Assembly (NCBI GenBank): GCA_030066985.1
Contig: JASJAN010000024.1
Coordinates: 62,001-126,000, forward strand
Length of the DNA stretch: 64,000 nt
From: Desulfobacterales bacterium
GTDB taxonomy: Bacteria; Desulfobacterota; Desulfobacteria; Desulfobacterales; JAHEIW01
Direction of reading: 5' to 3'
Shown here: one piece after another, positions 34,355 through 43,031 of the stretch
Layout: each line of letters opens with the position of its first letter
Position numbering within the stretch: position 1 is the first letter of the stretch
The notes under the pieces: generated by a model
What the model was told of the DNA's origin: nothing
Database searches by the model: none
The model's input: only the letters and a program-made list of their open reading frames with translations
Made by a program: the position numbers and the translations under genes

Positions 34355-35563
34355 TTAATGCCGGCCGCGCAACAAGGCACCGGGCGCAACCGAGACCCCT
34401 TCATCGAAACGGGACAGGCGCAGGGGGTTGTCCGCAGGCTTCATCCGGCCAATGATCATGTCCGCCGTCCAGCGGCCTGCGGCCGGTGAGAGCATGACCC
34501 CGGGCCAGTAGGCACAGTTGAGAAAAAAGCCGGGAACGCTTTCGACCGGCCCAAGGATGGGCTGGTCATCCGGAGCGTGCACATACTGGCCGGCGTGAAC
34601 AACGAGGTCGGGTTTCTTGAAATCACCGATGATGTCATTCCAAAAAGGAGACAGCACACCGACTTTGTCAAAGGTATAAGCCGGAAACTCATAATCTCCG
34701 AGAGGTTTTCGCATCGGCTCGGTTTTGGGCTCTTCTGGATCATGCCAACCCATCAGGGCGCCGCCGGTTTCCGGCCGCCAGTACGAATCGTTGTCGATAT
34801 CAATAGTCAAGGGTGCATCCTGGGGTATGCGTGGATGGGGCGCGACAAAGACCCTTTGCCGCCTGACCTGGAAAACCGGCAACTCAACCCCGGCCATCTC
34901 GCCGATCTTGATGGCAAATGGGCCGGCGGCGTTGACGACGGTTCGGGTAGAAATCGTTCCCCGATTGGTCACCACTGCACTGATCCCCTTCGCATCCACG
35001 ACAATATCCTGCGCCTCAGTCTCGAGGAAAAATTGCGCCTTTTGAGAGCCCTTCGCCAGGCCCTGGGTGGCTTCATGTGCTGAAAACCAACCATCTTTGG
35101 CGCGAAAGGCGCCGGCGATCACATCGGCCGAAACCCAGGGATAGCGAGCCCGGACATCATCGCCGATCCAGAACTCGGAATCAGTGACACCGACCGCATG
35201 ATAGCCGTCGACTGTCTTCTTGATCTCTTCGAATTTGCTTTCATCTTTGCTGATAAACAGATAGCCGCCGTGACGCAGGTTGATTTGATAGTCCGAGATG
35301 CCGACCACTTCGGCAAAGTTCTCCCAGACCTCGATGGATTCCCTGGCCAAAGCCGCCATGGCCGGTTCGGTGAACTGGGCCCGAAACGATTCGATCGATG
35401 CCGCCGTTGTCAGTGTTGATAGCCCATCACGTATCTCAACCAGGATGGTTTTCAAACCCGCTTTAGAAAGCCAAAAAGCCGTTGCCACGCCTACGATCCC
35501 GCCTCCGATCACAACAGCATCCGCCGTGCGATCGGCCGTATCCGGCACAAAAATTTTACCCAT
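34355..35563 (-). CDS. FAD-dependent amine oxidoreductase, sarcosine oxidase beta/DAO family, copy 1
   Basis: A 402-residue DAO-family flavoprotein. The ADP-binding motif VVIGGGIVGVATAFWLSKAG starts near residue 17; VVNAAGPFAIKIGEMAG and the C-terminal DDQPILGPVESVPGFFLNCAYWPGVMLSPAAG match SoxB, glycine oxidase and dimethylglycine dehydrogenase-type enzymes. Expected substrates are N-methyl amino acids or other secondary amines, with electrons leaving to a quinone or another carrier. AAAAGGGGGGAAGA precedes ATG 35563. A close paralogue lies at 44199-45404. Flanked by AOR copy 3 and an enolase-superfamily gene. Stop TAA. Confidence 0.88.
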   Translation of the reverse strand: MGKIFVPDTADRTADAVVIGGGIVGVATAFWLSKAGLKTILVEIRDGLSTLTTAASIESFRAQFTEPAMAALARESIEVWENFAEVVGISDYQINLRHGGYLFISKDESKFEEIKKTVDGYHAVGVTDSEFWIGDDVRARYPWVSADVIAGAFRAKDGWFSAHEATQGLAKGSQKAQFFLETEAQDIVVDAKGISAVVTNRGTISTRTVVNAAGPFAIKIGEMAGVELPVFQVRRQRVFVAPHPRIPQDAPLTIDIDNDSYWRPETGGALMGWHDPEEPKTEPMRKPLGDYEFPAYTFDKVGVLSPFWNDIIGDFKKPDLVVHAGQYVHAPDDQPILGPVESVPGFFLNCAYWPGVMLSPAAGRWTADMIIGRMKPADNPLRLSRFDEGVSVAPGALLRGRH

Positions 35564-35642
35564 ACCCTCTTCCCCCCTTTTTTGATAGTTTCAGTTCGGC
35601 TTTATAAACCGTTCTAAAAATTATCTCAATAATTCATCAGGT

Positions 35643-35755
35643 TGAGCCCGTTACCCGCTTGTCCGCCTCAGGCGGGTTGGCCCGTTAGCCGGTTGAAAAA
35701 GATAGAGTAAGACATCTTTCCTTTTTTAACGGGCTTAATCCGCCTGAGGCGGACT
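35643..35755. repeat. R2 dispersed palindromic module
   Basis: A GCCCGTTACCCGCTTG / TCCGCCTCAGGCGGG / CCCGTTAGCCGGTTG module (35643-35695), nearly identical to 5696-5750, followed by a facing TCCGCCTGAGGCGGA (35739-35753). It fills the gap between the FAD enzyme and the enolase-superfamily gene. Confidence 0.75.
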
Positions 35756-35776
35756 CAACCGGCTAAATCCAGAAAG

Positions 35777-36961
35777 CTAGTCGAGTGGCAGGCGCCGGAA
35801 GTACTCAGGATTTTCCGGATTATAATAATGGTCTACCGGCCCATTTTCCTGGTAATGCTGGTGCCACCGCTTGAGGGCCTCTCTATCCAACTCGACACCC
35901 AGACCGGGGCCTTCGGGTACATCCACTACATTGTTTTTGGGTTTAAATGGGCCGCCCTTGATGACATCGCCGATCTGCCAGCGTTTTAAGGATTGACTGG
36001 GCTCGTATATCCATTGCATGGCTGCGCTGACATGTAAATATGCCGCCGTACAGATTCCCGCATCGCCGCTGTAGCACCAGAAACCGACGCCCATAGCTTC
36101 ACAGGCACCAATGAAGCGAATAGCCCGATTGATCCCCCCCAGCACTGCAAAATTGGTTACAAAGGTATCCGGCACCCCCAAAGCCACCGCCCGCCGAATG
36201 TCGGGCACGTGGGAGGAAAACGGTATGCTTGAATGCTGACGCAAGGCCGCCATTTCCTCAAAGGTCGCCACCGGGTCTTCATAGTTGCGGATGTTATAGG
36301 GTTCGATCTCGCGCAAAATCTGGCGGGCGGTCGACAAAGACCAGGCCATGTTTGAATCCAGACGAAGCATCACTTCGGGGCCGAGTTTTTCACGCAGGCA
36401 TTTGACCGTGGCAACTTCAAGATGGGGATCTCCGAGCGTTAACTTGCCTTCAAACATGGAGGAGCCGTGTTCTTCCCGCATCTTCATACAGTAATCGGCA
36501 ACCGCCTCAGGGGTAACCTCACCACCACGTCCATCTTCTTCTACCCGAAAACAAAAGTATTCGGTAAATGGAATTTTCTTGCGCACAGCACCGCCCAGCA
36601 ATTCATACAGCGGTTTATTCCACGCCTTGCCCCGAATATCCCACAACGCGATCTCTATACCGCCGAACGCCTTGACCACAGAGGCGTCGTCGGTGTTTTG
36701 AACGACGCACCACTCCGGCAGGCAGCGCATCTCACAGGCGGCGATATCGATGGGATTATAGCCGATCAATCGCGGCGCCATGTCATTGTTGATCACCTCG
36801 GCGCAGTCTCCTGACGGGGATTCACCCAGGCCGACAATGCCTTCATCGGTTTCGACTTCGATAATGGTTTTGGTCGTACCCGGATAGGTCCCCACCGACC
36901 AATAAAAAGGCGCCTCGAGGGGGATGTTGACAGGGGTTGCCCGCACTTGGGTTATTTTCAT
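35777..36961 (-). CDS. Enolase-superfamily (mandelate racemase/muconate lactonizing) enzyme
   Basis: A 394-residue enzyme. The capping domain (1 to about 125) is followed by the barrel with candidate residues: Lys in FEGKLTLGD, metal ligands Asp in LRLDSNMAW and Glu in NYEDPVA, then SSHVPD and YSGDAG. The pattern is closest to glucarate/galactarate dehydratase-like or uncharacterised MR subgroups that abstract a proton alpha to a carboxylate. GGAAGGAGG precedes ATG 36961. Substrate unknown; neighbours point to amino- or sugar-acid catabolism. Stop TAG. Confidence 0.82.
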   Translation of the reverse strand: MKITQVRATPVNIPLEAPFYWSVGTYPGTTKTIIEVETDEGIVGLGESPSGDCAEVINNDMAPRLIGYNPIDIAACEMRCLPEWCVVQNTDDASVVKAFGGIEIALWDIRGKAWNKPLYELLGGAVRKKIPFTEYFCFRVEEDGRGGEVTPEAVADYCMKMREEHGSSMFEGKLTLGDPHLEVATVKCLREKLGPEVMLRLDSNMAWSLSTARQILREIEPYNIRNYEDPVATFEEMAALRQHSSIPFSSHVPDIRRAVALGVPDTFVTNFAVLGGINRAIRFIGACEAMGVGFWCYSGDAGICTAAYLHVSAAMQWIYEPSQSLKRWQIGDVIKGGPFKPKNNVVDVPEGPGLGVELDREALKRWHQHYQENGPVDHYYNPENPEYFRRLPLD

Positions 36962-37514
36962 TAGCAGTCCTCCTTCCTACCTTGCATAAAATTAATGAGA
37001 AATAGAAACTACATTAATAAAACCAAGTCAACTGTATAGGTCATGCAAGGTATCAATATTTTTTTTAAAAGGATCAGATCATATTATCTCATTAATTTTC
37101 CCCTTGCGGGCGAGCCAGAAGCCTCCATCGGTCCGCCTCAGGCGGATTATTAAGGACGAGACATAGTTCAATATAGTCTCGTCCTTAAATGCCTTGCATA
37201 TGAAAGCCTCCGGTTTGTGCAAGAATTATCTCTCAAACTGTTTAGAGCAACAATCGACAATGGCGGAATGAATTATCAGCAGCGGAATCGTGCACTGTTT
37301 GAATGCATTAGGGTGCGTTGCGAAAGAACAGCTCCTAACCCAAAAGCTGCTGATGAGCGTGAAGCTGATTTTATCGTTTGCCCATTATTTTATATTTGAT
37401 AGCCGGTCTTTCGTTACGCCCCCTTATGCATGAGTTTGCACGATGCAGTCGCTGATTATTCATGCAGCGATCGAATCAACAAAACTCTCTGATCCTCACC
37501 TAATTATGATGTCG
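36962..37514. repeat. Intergenic gap with structured repeat R3, copy 2 (37086-37224)
   Basis: A 553-bp gap. Copy 2 of R3 has a perfect 12-bp stem (37151-37162 / 37176-37187) around ATAGTTCA, the palindrome TCCGCCTCAGGCGGA at 37132-37146, and TTGCATATGAAAGCCT near its end. Short frames in the rest look like noise. Confidence 0.7.
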
Positions 37515-39407
37515 TCAATCTTGCTCTTTGACAACTTCACCCAGGCCCAGACGTTCAAGCGTCTCCTCGGTGGGGATTCCGTTTTGATCCCAGCCCCGGG
37601 CGCGGTAATATTCATCCAAAAGCGTATCAAGCTCCTTTTTGTTGAGATAATGACCTTCATTGGGGCCGCTGGGAGTCGGCTCCGTGTAAAACCTGGCGGG
37701 TGGGTAATCCAGGCGGCGCCCGAAATCTTCGACTTCACGGGCACTAAACAGCCGCGTCAAATTCCATATCCGTTCGGAGACTGTTAGCAACTCCTGCCAG
37801 GTTTTCTTTTTGCCGGTGATCAGATAAAAAAGTGTTTCGTAATTTTCCTGCTCAAAACCCAGCTCCATGTATTGCAACCGGCAAATCCCAAGGACATCAA
37901 ACAGTGGGCGGGTGTGCTGGCTATCGATCACATATTGAGCACAATCCGGCTTTACAATGGCCTTGGGCATTTTTTCCGAATCGCCGCCACTGCTGATCAG
38001 GTCATGAACACTGGTCCAGGCACCAGCCACATCGTACCCCAGCACCCAGGCACGGTTGTGGTGAGCACCGATATCGGCCGTCATATAAGCCAACATCATC
38101 GAAGGCGCATTGCGGGTTTCATAGCCGGTCCATTCGAGTCCTTTGACATGGATGGCGAAAGCATCTGATCCTTTTCCGATTTTTTCGGATGCGACCTTAA
38201 CACCCTCGGCCAATAGATCGCCAATGCCTTCACGCCGGGTGATCTGATTGAGCAAAAAATCGACGGTTGGCAAATCAGCAAACTTAATCTCACGACCCAC
38301 CTCAGCGGTACCGATAAGTTTCTTTTCGAAGCATTCAATGGCCCAGGAAATGACTGCGCCGGCGGAAATGGTATCGAGGCCCAGTTCATCACACAGATAA
38401 TTGGCATAAGCTACCTCTGAGATGGTTTGCAGCAGGCAGTTGCCACCGAAAAGCGCGATAGTCTCATATTCCGGCCCTTCCACATATGCGTTGCCCAGAT
38501 CGGTTTTGGTGTGACCGTACTTGCCACACGGCGTGGGGCAGCAGTAACAGCCTTTGTCGGTAATTTTTAGCTGTTCGAGAATGGCTTTGCCGTTGATATC
38601 CTGGTAGTGGTCGGCATAGGAGGTCTGAAAATTCCGGGTCGGAAAAACACCGACCTCGTTGGTCCAATTGGTGATACCGGCGGTGCCTTCGGGTGTCCAT
38701 TCTTTAAATCCGGGTTTAGCAAATACCTTCTGATAGGCATCCTTGCCGGCGGCATAGGCCCCTTCAACATCATGGAGCGGAAGGCTGCCGGTGCCTCTGA
38801 CGGCGATGGCTTTGATATTTTTGGATCCCAACACAGCCCCCACACCGGTACGCCCGGCCTGTCGGCCGAAATCATGAGAAATGCAGGCAAACCGGACCCG
38901 GTTTTCGCCGGCCGGCCCGATGGTCATAATTTGAAAATCTTCACCCAGGTCTTTTTTAAGCTGTTCTTCACACGATAGGGCGCCCATTCCCCAATAACCA
39001 TCTGCCGGACGGATCTCTACCCGCTCATCATCGATAAACAGATAGCTTGGAGTTTCTGATCTGCCCGTTAGCACCAACACATCATATCCAGCATACTTCA
39101 ACGCCGGGCCGAAATGGCCGCCCATGTTGCTGTCGGCATACCCGCCGGTGGCCGGTGATTTGGTGGCAAAATGAACTTTTCCGCTGGCCGGCAAAAAGTA
39201 TCCTGAAAGGGGCCCGGTGGCCGCCATAAACATGTTTTCGGGACCATAGGGGTCCGTATTCGGTGGCAGCTCATCATAAAGCAGTTTGGCCAAAAAACCC
39301 CGGCCACCGATATAGTCTTCAACCAGATCGTCGGGCAACGGTTTTTTTTCAACCTCTCCGCGGCTCAAATTTACTCTTAAAATTGCTCCGGCATATCCGT
39401 TACGCAT
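37515..39407 (-). CDS. Aldehyde:ferredoxin oxidoreductase (AOR), copy 4
   Basis: A 630-residue AOR with YIGGRGFLAKLLYDE, ATKSPATGGYADSNMGGHFG, RQAGRTGVGAVLGSKNIKAI and cluster ligands CYCCPTPCG. AAAAGGAG lies 8 bases before ATG 39407; a GTG at 39416 is less well placed. The variant SPATG...SNMGG differs from copies 1 and 3, suggesting another aldehyde. The ferredoxin-like gene 44 bp upstream is its likely electron partner. Part of the leftward GntR-controlled unit. Stop TGA. Confidence 0.92.
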   Translation of the reverse strand: MRNGYAGAILRVNLSRGEVEKKPLPDDLVEDYIGGRGFLAKLLYDELPPNTDPYGPENMFMAATGPLSGYFLPASGKVHFATKSPATGGYADSNMGGHFGPALKYAGYDVLVLTGRSETPSYLFIDDERVEIRPADGYWGMGALSCEEQLKKDLGEDFQIMTIGPAGENRVRFACISHDFGRQAGRTGVGAVLGSKNIKAIAVRGTGSLPLHDVEGAYAAGKDAYQKVFAKPGFKEWTPEGTAGITNWTNEVGVFPTRNFQTSYADHYQDINGKAILEQLKITDKGCYCCPTPCGKYGHTKTDLGNAYVEGPEYETIALFGGNCLLQTISEVAYANYLCDELGLDTISAGAVISWAIECFEKKLIGTAEVGREIKFADLPTVDFLLNQITRREGIGDLLAEGVKVASEKIGKGSDAFAIHVKGLEWTGYETRNAPSMMLAYMTADIGAHHNRAWVLGYDVAGAWTSVHDLISSGGDSEKMPKAIVKPDCAQYVIDSQHTRPLFDVLGICRLQYMELGFEQENYETLFYLITGKKKTWQELLTVSERIWNLTRLFSAREVEDFGRRLDYPPARFYTEPTPSGPNEGHYLNKKELDTLLDEYYRARGWDQNGIPTEETLERLGLGEVVKEQD

Positions 39408-39451
39408 ATCCAACACTCCTTTTCTAATGTATTACCTGAATCTTGACACCG

Positions 39452-39853
39452 CTAAGCTTGATCGACAGCAACCATTTCCAGGGCTTGACGGGGACAAATC
39501 TCAGCACATTCTCCGCACAGGGTGCATTTGATGGGAACTTCCATTTGCTTATGTTCAAAAAGAACATCATGCGGGCAATCTTCCACGCATTGCAGGCATC
39601 CTGTGCATTCCTCCGCATCAATGATAAAGGCATCGTTTTTGCGTTCGATGGCCTCCACCGGGCAGACCTCGGCACAGACGCCGCACTGATCGCATAAATG
39701 AATGTGGTAATCTCCCGGAGCGGGAAAACGCCCTTCGATCCGCAGGGCCGCTTTGGCAGGATTAACCTCGCGGAAATTTTCCAGGGCGCAAACCACCCGG
39801 CAGACCCCGCAGCCGGAACAGTTTTCATGAATTGCTTTAAGCTCCATTGCCAT
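39452..39853 (-). CDS. Polyferredoxin, AOR electron-transfer partner
   Basis: A 133-residue protein with four Cys clusters: CSGCGVCRVVC, CDQCGVCAEVC, CTGCLQCVEDC and CTLCGECAEIC, followed by a Pro as usual for [4Fe-4S] ferredoxins in three of them. ATG 39853 is chosen because AAAGGAGTTAAG precedes it. It lies between an MttB-family gene and AOR copy 4. Similar in layout to the ferredoxin at 12289 but with different spacing. Stop TAG. Confidence 0.9.
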   Translation of the reverse strand: MAMELKAIHENCSGCGVCRVVCALENFREVNPAKAALRIEGRFPAPGDYHIHLCDQCGVCAEVCPVEAIERKNDAFIIDAEECTGCLQCVEDCPHDVLFEHKQMEVPIKCTLCGECAEICPRQALEMVAVDQA

Positions 39854-39890
39854 TCTTAACTCCTTTGCGTTGTTCATTGTCTGTTTGTAT

Positions 39891-41303
39891 TTATCCCAGC
39901 GTATCTATGAACCGTTTTAAATCTTCGTCGGCATCAGCCGGCAGGGCCGGTTCGCTATACTCGCCCAATATCTGCTTAACCTTCTTGTTCGCTGTTTGCA
40001 AAATTTGTTGCGAACCATTTGCCAACCAAGTATCGAAGTTGTCACGATTGGACAGCATTGGTTGATAAAACTCTTGGCGAAAATGTTCAAAAGTATGATC
40101 CTGGTCCAGAAAATGACCACCGGGACCAACCGCTTTGATCACATCAAGGGCCAGGGTGTCGGCGCTCACCGCATATGCATTTTTGATGCGTTTGACCATA
40201 CCGCAGATTTCATCATCGATAATGAATTTCTCATAGGACATACAGCTGTAGGATTCCAGGATACCGGCGCTGTGTAAGACAAAATTAACGCCACTTACCT
40301 GAGCCATCAGCAAACTCATCATTGATTCATAAGCCGCCTGGGCATCCGGCACCTTGGCGTCACTGACGGCACCACCGCCTCTGACAGGCAGATTGTAAAA
40401 CCGTGCCATTTGCGCCGTAGCAGCGGCATTGACCGCCATTTCCGGTGAACCGATACTCAAGGCACCCGAACGCATTTCAGTATTGGAAGAAGAGCCCGAA
40501 AAAACCACGGGCGTCCCTTCCCGCACCAGCTGGGCCAAAACAATCCCCGCCAGAATTTCAGCGTTTTGCAGCGCCAGGGTACCGGCCAGGGTGGTGGGCC
40601 CGGTGGCACCGGCAATCACCAATGATGAAATCAACTGCGGCTGTCCGGCACGGGCATATTCGATGATTGCCCCCAGCATACGCTCATCATATACCAGCGG
40701 CGTCAGGGAAGTCAGAATACTGATCATGCGTGGTTTTTCGACCAGCTGGTCTTGGCTGCCGAATAAAATGGACGCCATTTGGATACTGTCTTTTGCCCCC
40801 TGCGCCCCCATGGCACTTCCCATAAAGGGTTTTTCAGAATATTTCAGGGCCGCATAAATCATCTTGGCATGTCGGATATCATGGGGCACATCGTTGGGCT
40901 CAATAACCATGCCGCTGCAGATATCTTGATACGGGCTGGTTTGGGTTAGTTTGACGAAACTTTCAAAATCCTGCAGGCTGCCTTCCCGCCTGCCGCCGTC
41001 CAGATCGGTGACAAACGGTGCGCCATAACCCGGAATATAGGCCATGTGATCGCCCCCCAGCACAACATCGGCATCGGAATTGCGTGCATAGAGAGTAAAC
41101 TCAGCCGGTGCCTTTTTGATCTGCGCCTCAACCAGTTGTGCAGGAAAAAATGCCCGCTCACCATCGACCCGGGCTCCACCCTTTTTCAAAATCTCCAGCG
41201 CCGGTGGATAGCGAAAATCAATGCCAACCGATTCCAGGATATTCAATGAGGCTTGATGTATTTGCTCAACCTGTTGTTGTGTCAAAAATTCATACCATTG
41301 CAT
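39891..41303 (-). CDS. MttB-family (COG5598) methyltransferase without pyrrolysine, third copy
   Basis: A 470-residue MttB-superfamily protein: YNLPVRGGGAVSDAKVPDAQAAYES carries the family motif, and GPGGHFLDQDHTFEHF lies near the C-terminus. No internal amber. AAAGGAATTC precedes ATG 41303. It lies directly downstream of the GntR gene and upstream of a ferredoxin and AOR, with a sarcosine-oxidase-like gene in the same unit, so a betaine-to-N-methyl-amino-acid route is imaginable: MttB takes one methyl from the quaternary amine, the FAD enzyme takes the next. No corrinoid gene nearby. Stop TAA. Confidence 0.9.
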   Translation of the reverse strand: MQWYEFLTQQQVEQIHQASLNILESVGIDFRYPPALEILKKGGARVDGERAFFPAQLVEAQIKKAPAEFTLYARNSDADVVLGGDHMAYIPGYGAPFVTDLDGGRREGSLQDFESFVKLTQTSPYQDICSGMVIEPNDVPHDIRHAKMIYAALKYSEKPFMGSAMGAQGAKDSIQMASILFGSQDQLVEKPRMISILTSLTPLVYDERMLGAIIEYARAGQPQLISSLVIAGATGPTTLAGTLALQNAEILAGIVLAQLVREGTPVVFSGSSSNTEMRSGALSIGSPEMAVNAAATAQMARFYNLPVRGGGAVSDAKVPDAQAAYESMMSLLMAQVSGVNFVLHSAGILESYSCMSYEKFIIDDEICGMVKRIKNAYAVSADTLALDVIKAVGPGGHFLDQDHTFEHFRQEFYQPMLSNRDNFDTWLANGSQQILQTANKKVKQILGEYSEPALPADADEDLKRFIDTLG

Positions 41304-41348
41304 GTTGAAGAATTCCTTTCAAAGCACCTGCAATTTGCCGGTCAGAGG

Positions 41349-42056
41349 TCAGCTGCGAGTATTGACCACCCGCTGCAGCTCGATTTCTACCAGCCCCAGG
41401 TGTTTCTGCATGTATTCGGAGGCTTTTCGGCCGTCACCGATCTTGAGACAGTCAACAATTCTTGAAGCGGTAAAAATCGCCTGCTCCGGCGGGCACAAAC
41501 GATCCGGCATAAACTTCTCATAATATTCATGGGATTTTTCAACAACCAGCTTCATCATTTCGCAGATCATCTCATTGTGGGTGGCCTCCGCGATGGCCAC
41601 ATGAAATTCAAAATCCGGATCATAGAATTTCTTGATATCCGACTGACAGGCCCGCATGCGCTCCAGCGCTTGAGTGATTCGCTCAATGTCTTGCGCGCGC
41701 GCGCGTTGTGCGGCCAGTTTGACCGCATTGCACTCTAAGATTATTCTGAGCTCCATTAACTCTATGATTTGTTCAGCCACTAGGGTATTTTGAAGATGGG
41801 TTAAATCTAAATCATTTACGGGAAGGTCTTTTCTGACAAAGGTACCTTTTCCCTGGGCAGACTCTAAATAACCTGAAAGGACCAGGCCTTTGATGGCTTC
41901 CCGGATGGATGAGCGCCCAACACCAAACATCTGAGACATGTCACGCTCTGTCGGCAGTTTATCGCCCGGCTTAAGTTGACCCGATTTTACGTGTTCAACA
42001 ATTTCGTTAATGATAATTTCAGGGGTTGAGCTTTTCTGAATGGTTTTAAATTTCAT
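41349..42056 (-). CDS. FadR/FCD-type GntR transcriptional regulator
   Basis: A 235-residue regulator: winged HTH (KLPTERDMSQMFGVGRSSIREAIKGL, about residues 30-60) then an all-helical FCD ligand domain with DFEFHVAIAEATHN, whose Asp and His may bind metal. ATG 42056 lies about 12 bases after AAGGAG. Encoded inside the unit it probably controls; a matching palindrome TGGTCTGACCA sits at the promoter of the first gene of the unit. Stop TGA. Confidence 0.9.
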   Translation of the reverse strand: MKFKTIQKSSTPEIIINEIVEHVKSGQLKPGDKLPTERDMSQMFGVGRSSIREAIKGLVLSGYLESAQGKGTFVRKDLPVNDLDLTHLQNTLVAEQIIELMELRIILECNAVKLAAQRARAQDIERITQALERMRACQSDIKKFYDPDFEFHVAIAEATHNEMICEMMKLVVEKSHEYYEKFMPDRLCPPEQAIFTASRIVDCLKIGDGRKASEYMQKHLGLVEIELQRVVNTRS

Positions 42057-42120
42057 CAACTGACAGTTCTCCTTGATATATGTTATCGGCCAAGGCTGAC
42101 CAAGGGGACACTGGGCGTTT

Positions 42121-43020
42121 TCATTCGCTCGCAGATTCCTGACCCACACCTAGCTCTTCGCGGGTGAATCGGATACTATCGACAACGGCCTGGTACTCCC
42201 TTTGGCGGGCTTCCTCGGGGCCGTCGTCTTCTGGATCAAACTCCACTTCAATATTCAGACGCTTCATATTCGGATTGGCCCGGATGATCTTGTAAGCCTC
42301 TCGCATGGGGACATCTCCGGTTCCGGTGGCTACCCCCACGATACGGCAGCCGTATTGATCAAAGACAATGCGATGATCGGAAAAATGGTTGGTGAAAGAC
42401 ACCGGAGCCAGCTTTCGGATGGCCGTCAACGGGTCTTCGCCCACCATGAGCGAGTTGTTGGTATCCACACATGCGCCTACATAGGGGTGGTTTACCCGAT
42501 TGATAATCCAGAGCACTTCATCGCTGAAGGCCTCGGTATGATTCTCCAGACACAGCCGTACCCCCGCATTCTGGGCCACAGGAGCAGCGGTTTCAGCTTT
42601 GCGGGCAATTACTTCCAATTGGGGGATCACTGCCGGATGAAAGGCAGAGCCGCACACCGGGTGCGGTCTGTTGACATCCATGCTAATTTTTCCGATATCC
42701 GAGCCAATTTTTTCGGCGATGGCGATACCTTCTTCCATGGTATTGGTCAGGCGGTCATCGTATTCAGATGCATCTAAAGAAAAATTGTACTCCAGGAATA
42801 GTCCTCTTTCTTCCGCCGCTAGGCGCACATCGCGCAGGTGGGCTTCATCGGTTTTGCCCAGATCGGCAGCCGTTAGATGCAGCCCGTCGAGCCCTAGCTT
42901 TTTAGCCTCATCCATCAAACCAAAGACATCCCAGACCGAATCCCATTGCAGTTTATAGCCGCCCCAGTTTTGTCCCATGCCGTGCAGATGAAAACTATAT
43001 GTATGTAGTCCCAATAGCAT
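42121..43020 (-). CDS. Sugar phosphate isomerase/epimerase-like TIM-barrel protein
   Basis: A 299-residue protein of the xylose isomerase-like/AP endonuclease 2 superfamily. Metal-binding residues are visible in LCLENHTEAF, VGACVDTNNS and FTNHFSDHRI, and LNIEVEFDPED near the end. TTAGGAGGGC precedes ATG 43020. Such proteins isomerise or dehydrate sugars and related hydroxyacids; substrate not assignable. In the same leftward unit as the MDR and FAD enzymes. Stop TGA. Confidence 0.85.
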   Translation of the reverse strand: MLLGLHTYSFHLHGMGQNWGGYKLQWDSVWDVFGLMDEAKKLGLDGLHLTAADLGKTDEAHLRDVRLAAEERGLFLEYNFSLDASEYDDRLTNTMEEGIAIAEKIGSDIGKISMDVNRPHPVCGSAFHPAVIPQLEVIARKAETAAPVAQNAGVRLCLENHTEAFSDEVLWIINRVNHPYVGACVDTNNSLMVGEDPLTAIRKLAPVSFTNHFSDHRIVFDQYGCRIVGVATGTGDVPMREAYKIIRANPNMKRLNIEVEFDPEDDGPEEARQREYQAVVDSIRFTREELGVGQESASE

Positions 43021-43031
43021 AACAAGCCCTC

